Part shown: one piece after another, positions 46,389-58,498 of the stretch
Numbering within the stretch: the stretch's first letter is position 1
Layout: each line of letters begins with the position of its first letter
Assembly (NCBI RefSeq): GCF_033807715.1
Contig: NC_084597.1
Location: forward strand, 4,828,558 to 4,892,557
Reading direction: 5' to 3'
Length of the DNA: 64,000 nt
DNA from: Cololabis saira
Lineage: Eukaryota; Chordata; Actinopteri; Beloniformes; Belonidae
Program-made: the position numbers and the translations under genes
Notes under the pieces: model-generated
What the model was told of the DNA's origin: nothing
What the model saw: only the letters and a program-made list of their open reading frames with translations
The model's database searches: none

Positions 46389-46475
46389 CAAAAACAAAAG
46401 AAAAGTAAATAAAAAGATAAATAAAAAGGAGGAAGAAAGAGAGGAATGAGAGAAGAGAGGGAGGGGGGGGATCCG

Positions 46476-49400
46476 TCAATCAGGAGGCAGGGACTGGAGA
46501 GAGTGGAAGAATGTAAGAAAGGGAAGCCACTTATTATAAAATTTGTTGCAACTACCCTTCAGTGAATATTTAATCTTTTCCAGCTTCAGAAAAAACATGG
46601 TGTCGTTGAGCCACTGGGTACTAGAAGGAGCCTTAGTCGACTTCCAGTGGAGAAGAAGGTGGCGTCTTGCCAGTAAGGAAGTAAAAGCCAAAATGTCTTT
46701 TTGGTTTGAAGTAAACCGGCCATGGTCCTCTGGGAGCCCGAATATGGCAACATGGGGGGAGACTTTTATATTCACCGAGAGTATTTTTGACATGGTGTCA
46801 AAATAATTCGACCAAAAGCGAGAAAGTAGTGGGCAAGAGTAAAACATATGGGTTAAATTGCAGGACGAGGCATGACATTTGTCGCATTCGTCAGTGACAC
46901 TGGGATAGATCTGTGAGAGTCGAGCTTTAGAAAAGTGGACTCTAAACAGTACTTTAAACTGTATAAGTGTAAGACGAGCGCAGGATGAACTTGTGTAAAT
47001 TTTTTTAAGAGCAGCGTCCCACCAGTCATCCTCCAAATTTAGATCCAGTTCATCTTCCCAGGCAGCCCTAACTTTAATAACTGGAGAGAGATCGAAAGAC
47101 AGAAGGTCATCGTAAACCTTAGAGATCAGTGATTTTTGAAGTGGATCATGGTTTAAAAGCACCTCCCACTGTAGAGTCGGCGGAGAGGATGGAAAAACTG
47201 GAAACAAAGCTTTAGCGCAGTGTCTAATCTGAAAGTATCGAAAGAGATGAGAAGGCGGGAGATTAAATTCACCTGAGAGATCTGCAAAGCTGCGAAAGAT
47301 ACCATCCTTGTAAAGATCTCCAAAACTTTTCAGGCCCTTATTATGCCATATGAGAAAGGTTGAATCTGTAAGCGGAGGTCGAAATAAATGATTGTTCAGT
47401 AATGGAGCTAAAGTAGATGCTGACTTAAATTTGAAGTGTTTCCTAAATTGATACCAAATTTTAAGTGTGGAGTGAACCACTTGATTATTTGTAAAGACAG
47501 AGAGGTTGGATGGAATAGATGAGGTAAGTAGAGCAGGTAAAGAGGATGAAATGCATGACTGTGCCTCCAATTTACACCATGGCATATTCACCGATTTGAA
47601 CCAAAATGAAATTTTTTGAATATGTGCTGCCCAATAATACAGTTGGAAATTGGGAAGTGCCAGTCCGCCATTGAATTTACATCTCTGAAGTGTGGATTTG
47701 CGGATTCTAGGAGCCTTCCCACACCATAAGAAGTCAGAAATAGTTTGATCAATTATTTTAAAAAAGTGTTTTGGTAAGAAAAGTGGAAGACAATGGAACA
47801 GAAATAGAAATTTGGGCAAAATATTCATTTTAACTGCGTTAATTCTTCCAATTAATGAAAGAGGTAAGCTTTTCCATCTATGGAGGTCAGATTTAATTGT
47901 AGACATTAAAGGTGAGAGATTAGCAGAAAAAAGAGAGCTTAACGTTCTGGTTACGTTGATCCCAAGATACCTAAAGCCGGAAGGACTAATCTTAAAAGGG
48001 ATATCTGACTGTACGAGCTGTGTTGCTGAGTCATTAATGGGATAGCATTCACTTTTAGATACGTTCACTTTATAGCCTGAGAAAGACCCGAATCTCTGGA
48101 AAGCAGATAAAATTGAAGGAATGGAGAGGACAGGATCCGAGACATATAACAGTAAGTCATCAGCGTAAAGTGACAGCTTATATTCTGTTCCCAATCGGGA
48201 GATCCCAGTAAAAGTGGGGGAGGACCTCAGAAAGATTGACAGGGGCTCTATAGCTAGTGCGAATAATAGGGGAGAGAGGGGACACCCCTGTCTGGTGCCA
48301 CGGGCTAGAGTAAAAAAATTGGACTGAATGCCATTAGTGGAAACGCTTGCTTGTGGAGACGTGTAAAGGAGACGAATCAAAGAAATGAACCCATTCCCCA
48401 GCCCAAACTTCTTCAGTACAGTAAATAAATAGTCCCATTCAATCCTATCAAATGCCTTTTCAGCATCGACTGAGATTACGACTTCAGGTGTTGTGGTGAT
48501 AGTTTTAGAGTGAATAATATTTAAAAGTGTCCGCACATTAAAGAATAACTGTCGCCCCTTAACAAATCCTGTCTGTTCATTTGAGACAATAGTTGGCACA
48601 ATGTTCTCCAAGCGATAAGCCAAGGCTTTAGCAAGGATCTTAGCATCTACATTTATTAACAAAAGAGGTCTGTATGAGCCGCAGAGAGTTGGATCCTTAT
48701 CTTTTTTTAAGAGGAGACTTATGGAGGCTTGCCTTAAAGTGGGAGGGAGAGTGCCATGTTCCAGTGATTCCTTATAAACAGCATGCAATAAAGGGGACAA
48801 TTTATCCTGAAATTTCTTTAAAAATTCCACTGGAAATCCATCAGGGCCAGGAGCTTTGTTATTTTGCATACTTCTCACAGCGAGATTAATTTCTTCTACC
48901 GTTAATGGCGAGTCAAGATTTTTAGCAGCATCGGAGCCTATAACAGGAAAGTTGAGGCTATCTAAGAATGAATTCAATTCAGTGGAGCCAGATGGAGATT
49001 CAGACGTATATAAAGAGGAATAAAATGAGTGAAAGACAGAATTAATGGCGGTGGGATCCTGATGCAATGAGCCTGATGAATCTTTTATCTGAAGGATCAT
49101 ACGTGAGGCTGCCTGGCGACGTAGCTGATGAGCCATGAGCCGACTTGCCTTGTCTCCATGTTCATAATATACGGAGCGTGATCGTAAGAGAAGTCGCTCT
49201 GCGTCATTAGTGGTAAGGAGATCAAATTCAGTCTGTAAATCGACACGTTGCTTAAGAAAACTGGGAGAGGGGCAAGTAGCAAGTTGTTGGTCCAATTTTG
49301 TGATCTTAATAGAGAGTTCTTGTAATTTGGCTTTCCGGGACTTATTCAAGTGAGCAGAGAAGGAGATAATTTGTCCCCGCAAATATGCTTTTAATGATTC

Positions 49401-50279
49401 CCACAGCAGTGAAGATGAAATTGGTTCCATATCATTTTGATTTATAGAGATGTAATCATCAATTTTAGTTGTAATAAAATTGGTGAACTTATCATCTGAG
49501 AGAAGTAATGTATTGAACCTCCAAGATGTTGAGTAGCGTGGCTGTGAAGAGAACTGAATATCCAAAGAAAGAGGAGCGTGGTCGGAGATCACAATAGGAT
49601 GATAATCAACAGACAGTACTTTGGGAATTAGTTTAGCATCAATAAAATAATAATCAATCCGAGAGAAAGATTGATGCATCTGAGAAAAGAAGGAATATTT
49701 TTTGGTACAAGGGTTATAAAATCTCCAAGGATCGGTGCAACCGTTCTTGGACACAAAATCTGAAAGAGACCTCGACATTGAAGAAGGAGTCAGATTTCGT
49801 GGGCTGGAGCGGTCTAGTTTGGGGTCAATTACGCAGTTCATATCCCCGCCAATTATAAGAAAACTGTCGTTCAATGAGGGGAGACATTCAAAAAGCTTGT
49901 TCATAAAGTGTGGGTTGTCAAAATTGGGGGCATATATATTAACTAATAATATGGGAATATGAAATAGCGTACCCGCCACAATTAAGTATCTGCCGTTTTT
50001 GTCTGAAATCACCTTAGATGCTGAAAACTGCATTGACTTACCAATTAATATAGCAACCCCCCTGGCCTTAGAGTTGAAATCAGAGTGAAACACCTCAGAA
50101 ACCCAGGGACATTTAAGTCTGACCTGGTCTTTGGTGCGCATGTGGGTTTCCTGAAGGAACACTAAGTCAGCTTTAAGACGTCTCAGGTGAGCAAATATTC
50201 TCGATCTCTTAATTGGACTCCCCATGCCTTTAATATTCCAGCTCAACAACCTCACAGAAGTACCAGTATTAGTGGCCAT
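46476..50279 (-). CDS. ORF2: L1-type ORF2 protein: APE endonuclease and reverse transcriptase, 1,267 aa, intact
   Basis: This enzyme nicks target DNA and copies element RNA at the nick (target-primed reverse transcription). The apurinic-type endonuclease spans residues about 8-240: WNIKGMG at 14-20, QETHM with Glu44, GGDMN with Asp146 and Asn148, and SDHAPL with His234. The RT includes KAPGPDGFPVEFLKKF, NEQTGFVKGRQ, motif A DAEKAFD at 605-611, motif B GTRQGCPLSPLLF and motif C YADD at 705-708. A C-terminal cysteine-histidine motif (CDKCHASS...HMFYSC) lies at 1132-1149. Length and domain order match full-length L1 ORF2 (about 1,200-1,300 aa). No stop or frameshift is present and all catalytic residues I can name are retained. 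The start at 50279 gives MATNTGTSVRLLSWNIKG, with the endonuclease beginning at once, so it is a natural start. Activity is unproven. Confidence 0.95.
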   Translation of the reverse strand: MATNTGTSVRLLSWNIKGMGSPIKRSRIFAHLRRLKADLVFLQETHMRTKDQVRLKCPWVSEVFHSDFNSKARGVAILIGKSMQFSASKVISDKNGRYLIVAGTLFHIPILLVNIYAPNFDNPHFMNKLFECLPSLNDSFLIIGGDMNCVIDPKLDRSSPRNLTPSSMSRSLSDFVSKNGCTDPWRFYNPCTKKYSFFSQMHQSFSRIDYYFIDAKLIPKVLSVDYHPIVISDHAPLSLDIQFSSQPRYSTSWRFNTLLLSDDKFTNFITTKIDDYISINQNDMEPISSSLLWESLKAYLRGQIISFSAHLNKSRKAKLQELSIKITKLDQQLATCPSPSFLKQRVDLQTEFDLLTTNDAERLLLRSRSVYYEHGDKASRLMAHQLRRQAASRMILQIKDSSGSLHQDPTAINSVFHSFYSSLYTSESPSGSTELNSFLDSLNFPVIGSDAAKNLDSPLTVEEINLAVRSMQNNKAPGPDGFPVEFLKKFQDKLSPLLHAVYKESLEHGTLPPTLRQASISLLLKKDKDPTLCGSYRPLLLINVDAKILAKALAYRLENIVPTIVSNEQTGFVKGRQLFFNVRTLLNIIHSKTITTTPEVVISVDAEKAFDRIEWDYLFTVLKKFGLGNGFISLIRLLYTSPQASVSTNGIQSNFFTLARGTRQGCPLSPLLFALAIEPLSIFLRSSPTFTGISRLGTEYKLSLYADDLLLYVSDPVLSIPSILSAFQRFGSFSGYKVNVSKSECYPINDSATQLVQSDIPFKISPSGFRYLGINVTRTLSSLFSANLSPLMSTIKSDLHRWKSLPLSLIGRINAVKMNILPKFLFLFHCLPLFLPKHFFKIIDQTISDFLWCGKAPRIRKSTLQRCKFNGGLALPNFQLYYWAAHIQKISFWFKSVNMPWCKLEAQSCISSSLPALLTSSIPSNLSVFTNNQVVHSTLKIWYQFRKHFKFKSASTLAPLLNNHLFRPPLTDSTFLIWHNKGLKSFGDLYKDGIFRSFADLSGEFNLPPSHLFRYFQIRHCAKALFPVFPSSPPTLQWEVLLNHDPLQKSLISKVYDDLLSFDLSPVIKVRAAWEDELDLNLEDDWWDAALKKIYTSSSCARLTLIQFKVLFRVHFSKARLSQIYPSVTDECDKCHASSCNLTHMFYSCPLLSRFWSNYFDTMSKILSVNIKVSPHVAIFGLPEDHGRFTSNQKDILAFTSLLARRHLLLHWKSTKAPSSTQWLNDTMFFLKLEKIKYSLKGSCNKFYNKWLPFLTFFHSLQSLPPD

Positions 50280-50390
50280 ATGTTAAATTCCTAAAGATAG
50301 AGATGTACCGAATGCGGATCCCCAAGGAAGGAAAGGAAAGAAAGGGATGGAGGGAGGAAAGAAAGAAAGACAGAAAGAGGAAAGAAGAAG

Positions 50391-50429
<39 letters not shown>

Positions 50430-50802
50430 GGAGAAAAAAAAATAAATAAATAAATAAATAAAAAAAAGGGGGAAAATTGAAAACAACAACAAACTTAACC
50501 TACTGAACCCCCCACCCCCCACCCCCCAATTGCACTTACAACGACCCCATCCCCAAACGATGGAGAACCCAGTGCAAACTCCAGAAGGAGTCAGATCCCT
50601 GAAAAGAACACTTACGGCTTTAAGCATAACTAACAAGATAATAACTAACAAGCTTCGTGTTGAGCTCCTGCAAGCCCAGCAACATTAACAGAGAGGTACA
50701 ACCAATCACGACCAAGTTAAACTGAAAACCACATACCGTGTATATATGGGAGAGAAAAAAAAAAAAAAAAAAACCGACACTGATGAACTGAAAAAAGTTC
50801 AA

Positions 50803-51702
50803 CTAGACTTTGAGCGACGTGATGAAAGCGCTGGCCTCCTCTGCCGACCTGAACTCCCTTTCTGCGCCGTTGTGGGTGATGCGGAGGCGGGCGGGGTACA
50901 GCAGACCGTAGCGGATCCCCGGGATCTCGCGGAGCCGGCGGCGGACGTCATTAAAGGCGGCTCGGGCACGGGCCGTCTTCTGGGTGTGGTCGGGAAAGAC
51001 AGAAAAAGTCAACTCTCCACACGTAATCCGTTGCTGAGCCCTGGCTCGGCGCAATATATCCACACAGTCTGTATGATAGTGCAGACGGGCGATGATGGGA
51101 CGAGGGCGCTCTCCGGGCTTCGGCTTCGGCTGGAGGGTGCGGTGCGCCCGGTCCAGGAGAGGCTCCTTCTCCAGGCTGAAAGCCTCCTTGAGCAGAGAGG
51201 GAATATCCGTAACAGCAGAAGAGGTGGAAAAATCTTCAGGAATTCCCACGATCCGTATGTTATTGCGCCGGGATCTCGCCTCCAGATCCTCGCATTTACC
51301 ATCCAGCCTCATCAGTTCAGCTGACAGATGCTCCACTTTAGCCTGTAAGGTTGTGATGTCATCGGTGCAGGATGAAAGAGATGTTTCCATTTCAACCACG
51401 GTGTTCTTCAGAGCGCGCACATCAGACTGGATGTTTGTAATGCTTTTTGATAATTCCGACTTCACCGCTTGCAGCTCAGTCTTGATGCTCGACAGGTTTT
51501 CATTTAAAGCAGCCTGAAGCTCCGATTTAAAAACAGCCGCCATCTCAACGCGGAGTGATGCGAGCAGCTCAGCCTTAAAGTCGTGTGAAGGAGCGGCCCC
51601 GGCGGCCTCGGCCAGGCTGGACGGGGGGTCACCACGAGGCGGGGATGCTGCGTGCGGAGAGGGCCGCGGGGGTGGTGCGGATGGTTTGAGTTTTGGAGGC
51701 AT
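50803..51702 (-). CDS. ORF1: L1-type ORF1 protein: coiled-coil/RRM RNA-binding protein, 299 aa, intact
   Basis: ORF1 proteins bind the element RNA as trimers and act as chaperones in the ribonucleoprotein. From the chosen start MPPKLKPSAPPPRP there is a proline-rich leader (to about 40). A long heptad-like coiled coil follows (about 45-150, rich in LQAVKSELSKSI and METSLSS). An RRM domain opens with RSRRNNIRIVGIPE and includes RPRPIIARLHY. The C-terminal domain has FSVFPDHTQKTARARAAF and the final EEASAFITSLKV. This matches the L1 ORF1 (Transposase_22) architecture. The open frame extends 28 codons upstream to 51786, but those residues are hydrophobic and unlike ORF1, so the MPPK start at 51702 is preferred. 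The stop is at 50803. ORF2 begins about 520 bp downstream. Confidence 0.92.
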   Translation of the reverse strand: MPPKLKPSAPPPRPSPHAASPPRGDPPSSLAEAAGAAPSHDFKAELLASLRVEMAAVFKSELQAALNENLSSIKTELQAVKSELSKSITNIQSDVRALKNTVVEMETSLSSCTDDITTLQAKVEHLSAELMRLDGKCEDLEARSRRNNIRIVGIPEDFSTSSAVTDIPSLLKEAFSLEKEPLLDRAHRTLQPKPKPGERPRPIIARLHYHTDCVDILRRARAQQRITCGELTFSVFPDHTQKTARARAAFNDVRRRLREIPGIRYGLLYPARLRITHNGAEREFRSAEEASAFITSLKV

Positions 51703-51882
51703 TTTGGTCGGCAAAAATACGGGGCCAAAGTAGAATAATGAAGGTCGGGAAAAATAAACCGAAGGAAGATGAAAAAGCTGTACCAAAAATAGATATTTTT
51801 AAAGGTTGTTGCAGGAGCTCAAAAAAACACGTCCTAGTCCATTAGTCGCTACACCGGAAGTCCCAAAATCCATTTAATTTTT

Positions 51883-52237
51883 CACAATACCAGAACATAT
51901 GCGCGAAAGTACCTTTATTGGTTTTACATCTGGGACAGTTTGGTGAATTGTCATTTGAAATTTTATTCAATTTTACTGGTGTTAAATAAAATGTATGAAT
52001 GAATTTAAAGTTGGTTTCTTTAATTTTGTTACTTGTAAATGGAAAATGTATTCTGTGACAGATATTAAGCCAGATGTTTTCGTCAAATTTAATTGCTAAG
52101 TCAGTTTCCCAGATCTCCAATAAAGGTAAAAAAGATGAATGACATTCTTTTGATAGTATGTCATATACTTCATCTATTTCATACAACTCTAATCTTAATT
52201 TCTTTTCTTTTCTCAGTGATTGTATAATGTTTCTCAT
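51883..52237 (-). pseudogene. L1-type ORF2 C-terminal part (relic A, proximal part)
   Basis: Reads LRLELYEIDEVYDILSKE, then WLNICHRIHFPFTSNKIKE and CPRCKTNKGTFAHMFWYC, the last being the L1 C-x2-C...H-x4-C motif. The reading is cut at the TSD of the intact L1 (51863-51882) and resumes at 46063. Upstream (52238-52336, then 53593-53705) it is non-coding or too decayed to read. Confidence 0.75.
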
Positions 52238-52336
52238 TTGTAAATATTAAAAAAAGATCTGTGTTTGGGATACTGTATTCTGTTTTTAGCTCCATAAATG
52301 ATTTTAGCTGCATGTTTGTTTGAAGCAGGTCTTTAA

Positions 52337-53588
52337 AGGGGACCTATTATGAAAAACACGTTTTTTCTTGTTTTAACATATATAAAGTGGTCTCCCCTCA
52401 CCCTGCCAGCACAGGGGAGACAAAATACCATGAATTTCTGCAAGCTCTCTGACCCCCGTCTTACAGAATCCCCCAGTGTCACGTGATTTGTTTTGAGCCG
52501 ATGAAAATCTGCGCCTATGGTGACGTCACCCGAGGCGCAGAGGTTTGGCCTCCGCTGCTGAAACCACGCCCACAACCAGCTCTCCCCGTCGGCTGGAGCG
52601 GTCCTTCCTTCAGCCAGTCGGACGCGGCGCCGCGGCGGAGCGGATCCGGGTTAAATCATCCAGGTTCCCGTTTGGTTTGGGAGCTGGGTCCTCGGGGGTC
52701 TGTCCCAGGTCGGACCAGCTTCACCCTCCGAGATTTCAGCCAAATCTGTCGGTCTGATCACCGGTAACCGACGATGCGCAGAGGATGCGCCCCGGAGCCG
52801 CTCTGTGCGCCGGGCGCCCGCCGTGGGTTTGCGGTTGTATGATCTTTGCAAGGGCTAAGTATTTAGCTTAGCTTCGGAGCCCCGGCGCTGCATACGGAGC
52901 TGCTCACGGACCGGACCGTCGAGGAGCCCCGGGCTCGGGGCTCTATTAGTACCGTAATACATTTTTCTTCTGTGGTTTCAGATCTTTCAAGCACCTGGAG
53001 ATGTTCACATTCAGAAGATGCGCTGTCCTTCCTGAGCCAGCAATAGTGCATACATTTTATTTATATATTTTAACAATAAAGTTGCCATTTGTGAAAATTC
53101 AGTGTTGTGATTTATTTACAGTTAACAGGATTAATTTGTCTTGTAACATAAGAAGTGAAATGATGAGGAATCGGAGTAAATAACTGGGGTTTAGAATTAA
53201 ATTCAATCTTCCTGTTTGAAGACGAGGTGACTAAAGGCTGATTTATGGTTCTGCGTTACACCAACGCAGAGCCTACGGCGTAGGTACGTGTCGATTTAAC
53301 GCAGAACCGTGGACACGCTTTGCTACGCAGCAGCTGCTCTTCTCCCCGGAGCGACGCTTTGTCTCCTCCCCTGATAACGTCATTCAAGCAGCCAATCAGC
53401 GCAGAGCCTCATTATCATAGCCCCCCCCGCCCTGAAAATGAAGCACAAAAAAAGGCTTTATAAGCGGAAAAAATAAAAACATGGCCCAGAGACTGAATTT
53501 CTGATTTATGTAGAAAAAACAAGCTTTAGATTGTTTTTTCAATGAAGGCCTGTTTAAAATATACATTAAATGCCATAATATGTCCCCT
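52337..53588. mobile_element. piggyBac-like non-autonomous element, 1,252 bp, TTAA-flanked
   Basis: The inverted ends AGGGGACCTATTATG and CATAATATGTCCCCT are flanked on each side by TTAA (52333-52336 and 53589-53592), the piggyBac target duplication. The interior includes a GC-rich part (52600-52850) and an internal inverted segment with TTTATGGTTCTGCGTTACACC and GATTTAACGCAGAACCGT (53241-53312). A similar TTTATGGTTCTG motif lies in the microsatellite-carrying hAT-like elements. No transposase frame. It interrupts relic A. Confidence 0.75.
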
Positions 53589-53719
53589 TTAAATTGCTTT
53601 ATCCCCAACTGTGCCCAGTTTTGTATATTAACTGCGGCTAAATGTTTATCTAAATCTGGGTTACAGTAAATAGGAGAGTATATGGATGTCCAGTTCGTAA
53701 TACCCAGCCTTTACTTCTT

Positions 53720-55462
<1,743 letters not shown>

Positions 55463-55504
55463 TCATCTATGGTTTTGTAGGAGGGTTAAATTGAATTGTG
55501 TTGG

Positions 55505-55888
55505 CCTGCTTTGTGGTTGTGTTATTTGATAGTGGACTTTAATTAATACTGGCGACTATTCACGTGATCCATGATTTATTTATGTTAAATAGGTCCATAT
55601 AGAGCTGAATGCACGTGCTCTATAACGGTACGGCTTTGTAATGGAAATGAGACTGGTGCTGGTACTTTATGCTGCTTTTAAAGCCCTCAAAGATTTTTGT
55701 TCTGTCTTTCTCTTTTTTAAATGTATAAGTCTAAGTCCTGGACATGTTTTAGAAGTCGGTCCTGCCACCTTATTCACAAGAGGATTTTTTGGGTCTGGGG
55801 ACAATCTTGAGTTAGTCTGAAAAACCTGGAGGTTTTGCTGCTTCAATAGGTCTGTGGCAAGATCCACATGCACCAACATCCACTTACA
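55505..55888 (-). repeat. Repeat block shared (inverted) with 17504-17883
   Basis: Reverse complement of the block next to copy A, and again directly abutting the CCTTTTCCACC end. A roughly 70-bp part of it (TAAGTCTAAGTCCTGGACAT to ATTCACAAGA, about 55725-55795) recurs inside copy B at about 56440-56507. Confidence 0.75.
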
Positions 55889-57196
55889 TACCGCTTTTCC
55901 ACCAAACCGGTTCCAGGGCTGGTTCTGGTTCTGGGTCTGGTCTTTGGAACCAGGGTTTCTGTTTCCACTGACAAAGAACTGGCTCCGGGCCAGAAAGAAC
56001 CGGTTCCAAGGTAGCACCAACTCTTTGCTGGACCAGAAGAAGCTGCTGTAGCTGGATCCAGTGTTGAAGGAGGAAGGGAGGAGAGTGGAGGAGGGCGAGG
56101 CAACTGCTGGTTGCTCTGGTTTTAGTTTTAAAGGAATTTAAGGATTTTTTTCTTTTTTTTCTTCAGGTTTTTTTTCAGGTTTTCAGGGTTTTTCGTTTTT
56201 TTTTTAGTTTTTCAGGGTTTTTTCAGGTAGTTTTTTTTTTAGGTTTTCAGGGGTTTTTTAGGGTTTTTTTGTTTTTTTTATAGGTCTTCAGGTTTTTTTT
56301 TAGGTTTTCAGGGGTTTTTTTTCAGGTTTCCTCTGGTCCAGGTTTCCTCGCCTTTTTTTCTCAACAATTCAACCTTTTTTCGTCCGTGCGTGCATTTTTT
56401 CGTGCGTGCGTGCGTACGTTCTTTTTTTTTTTTTAATGTATAAGTCTAAGTCCTGGACTTGTTTTAGAAGTCGGTCCTGCCACCTTATTCACAAGATGAT
56501 TTTTTGGTTCCAAGGTAGCACCAACTCTTTGCTGGTCTAGAGGAAAGAACCGCTTATGTAAGCGGAGGGGGCGGAGTTATTAAGACTAACAGCAATAGCA
56601 AGACTGGGAGACGGAGACATTTTCAAATAAGAATGAATCTGGATGCAGCAAAGCATCATGGGAGGAGGAGGAGACAACCTGTCTTTTAGAGATGTGTCCA
56701 CGGAGGAGCTACGAGGACCAAGTTACTGTTAGAGCAGATACCTGGTTGTTGCTGCAACTTTCACGCAAACGCAGCAACGTAACCGACGTTTGCAGAGAAA
56801 TAACTGACGTTTGCAGCGACGTAACTGACGTTTGCAGCGACGTAACTGACGTTTGCAGAGACGTAACTGACGTTTGCAGAGACGTAACTGACGTTTGCAG
56901 AGACGTAACTGACGTTTGCAGCGACGTAACTGACGTTTGCAGAGAAATAACTGACGTTTGCAGCGACGTAACTGACGTTTGCAGCGACGTAACTGACGTT
57001 TGCAGAGACGTAACTGACGTTTGCAGCGACGGACGTAACTGACGTTTGCAGAGAAATAACTGACGTTTGCAGTGATGTAATGACGTGGCTCCTCTTAGCA
57101 CCTCGGCTGTGGAAAAACCGGTTCTCAGCTGGTTCCCAATTTGAACGAGTTGTGAACCAGCACAAGCCCTGGAACCGGTTTGGTGGAAAAGGGGTA
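55889..57196. mobile_element. CCTTTTCCACC-family repeat, copy B, 1,308 bp
   Basis: The left end TACCGCTTTTCCACC runs into AAACCGGTTCCAGGGCTGG. The right end is CTGGAACCGGTTTGGTGG then AAAAGGGGTA. The unique segments match copy A in reverse orientation. The centre (56140-56430) is a T-rich TTTTTCAGGTTTTCAGGG low-complexity filler ending in a small CGTGCGTGCG run. Near the right end is a long subterminal tandem array (56770-57075). No TSD was confirmed. Non-coding. Confidence 0.7.
56770..57075 (+). repeat. Subterminal tandem array, about 21-bp unit, about 14 copies
   Basis: Units read GACGTAACTGACGTTTGCAG with a following CG or AG, sometimes with AGAAATAACTGACGTTTGCAG. The open frames in both strands are artefacts. 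Copies A and C carry only two or three units at the equivalent place. Confidence 0.93.
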
Positions 57197-58384
57197 ACAG
57201 AGTTCAGAGTTAACATCTAAAGTTTTAAATCATGTCTTTATATCCTGCTGCTTAGGTAGAGAATACGAGGCCCGGCACATTTTAAAACACCAAAGACGGT
57301 TTAGAAAGTTGCAGATTTACCTGCAAAGGATGGTTATCTATGTTAATCAATGTGGTCCACAACATCTGTAGAAATGCAGTCTGCCTGCCTTGTGACTGTT
57401 ACTTTAGCCAGTGATGTACACATCCTTTAAACACTCCCACTTGGAAATGTTTAGTCTAAAGGTTTAAAGCAATGGTTGAAATAAATTAAATTAATTAGAG
57501 GTTTTACTATTCATGGGTTCTAGTTCTTGTCAGATAGATGCTACCTGACACTTAAGCAACAGCCGTTTTCATTTCAACTGCAGTTTTAATGTTGGATTCA
57601 ATATTAAACCCCCTACAATTGCACTTTTTGATGATAATAATTTGAATTTGATAGGAATGTCTCCCTGAATGAGCCTTAATGTGCCATGGTTATTAAATGG
57701 TTGTTATACTTCCTGAAGCTTTAAAAATGCTGTTTTTTTTTTAAACAGCAGCCCCTTTGGCATTCTCGGTCTGCTCAAGACCTTTTGTGTGCGTATTGCT
57801 TGGCATTTGAATGCGCTTATTTTTTCATGTGCTGTGGGAGAAAAAAAAACACACTTCAAGGTAACAAATTCCAATTCATGAAGAACCCAAGGACAGGAGG
57901 AAATATAAAAGCAATAAAAGATATCCAGGAGATAGGACCTATCTGCACTCATCACACTGGAAAGCATGCATCATGCGTTTGTCCTTGAGATATTTTCTTC
58001 TCTCTGTTCTCTCTCTAATAAACGCTATCATATGAAAAATGTGATTAAACTGTTCTGTAGTAGAAAAACTACATTCATTCCCAGAACTTTTTTTCTTTTT
58101 TAAAGCTGCAGATGTTGCTGCCCTGCTGCCTACACAAGGATTAAACCCTCTCCTTGGCATCTTATTATTTTAATCCTTGTTTTCTTCTTGGTTTCGGGAG
58201 ACTGTCCATGTAGAAACAGACAACGGTGACCATAATTTGAACTCCTTAACAATCTATGATTGAGTCAAGTACAAAATATAATTTTAAGTTGGCATACAAT
58301 GTTTGTATGACTTATCATGAGAATAGTAAGGCATTTTTTCGCATTTCAATAGAGTTATTGTAATTTTTAAGGTGTTGGCATAAA
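57197..58384. other. No recognisable feature
   Basis: About 1.2 kb of possibly single-copy sequence with no recognised protein similarity, repeat ends or tandem repeats. Confidence 0.45.
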
Positions 58385-58498
58385 ATTTCATGATGTATGG
58401 TTAATTTCGATTTCCTTCATCTTCTTTCAGCACTCCTGCAGTTTCTTTATTTCCTCAGTTCTCCATGGGGGTGTAGGTTTTATCCTAATTTTTTTAGT

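Larger units (their letters stand above)
46084..51862 (-). mobile_element. Full-length L1-type LINE with both ORFs open, about 5.78 kb
   Basis: Minus-strand element: a 5' UTR of about 160 bp, ORF1 (51702-50803), an inter-ORF spacer of about 520 bp with A- and AT-runs, ORF2 (50279-46476), a 3' UTR and a poly(A) tail (T-run to about 46105). It is flanked by a 20-bp TSD, CCAAAATCCATTTAATTTTT, at 46064-46083 and 51863-51882. An intact structure with a perfect TSD indicates a recent insertion. The clade (L1, teleost lineage) is inferred from an ORF1 with coiled coil plus RRM and an ORF2 with APE endonuclease, RT and a C-terminal CCHC motif. Confidence 0.93.
45466..53705 (-). mobile_element. L1-type LINE relic A, interrupted by an intact L1 and a TTAA element
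   Basis: Relic A survives as 45466-46063, 51883-52336 and 53593-53705. The same 14-bp sequence borders it at 45452-45465 and 53706-53719. The 3' T-run lies at the left, so it is on the minus strand. Its body was split by the full-length L1 (46084-51862) and the piggyBac-like element (52337-53588). An (AT)n tract sits at 45600-45677. Confidence 0.7.

Noticed and set aside
46543..51517. Forward-strand open frames across the L1 region
   Set aside because: Antisense shadows of the intact ORF1 and ORF2.
56692..57216. Open frames with repeated TDVCSDV or TSLQTSV
   Set aside because: Translation of the 21-bp subterminal tandem repeat of a transposon-like family.
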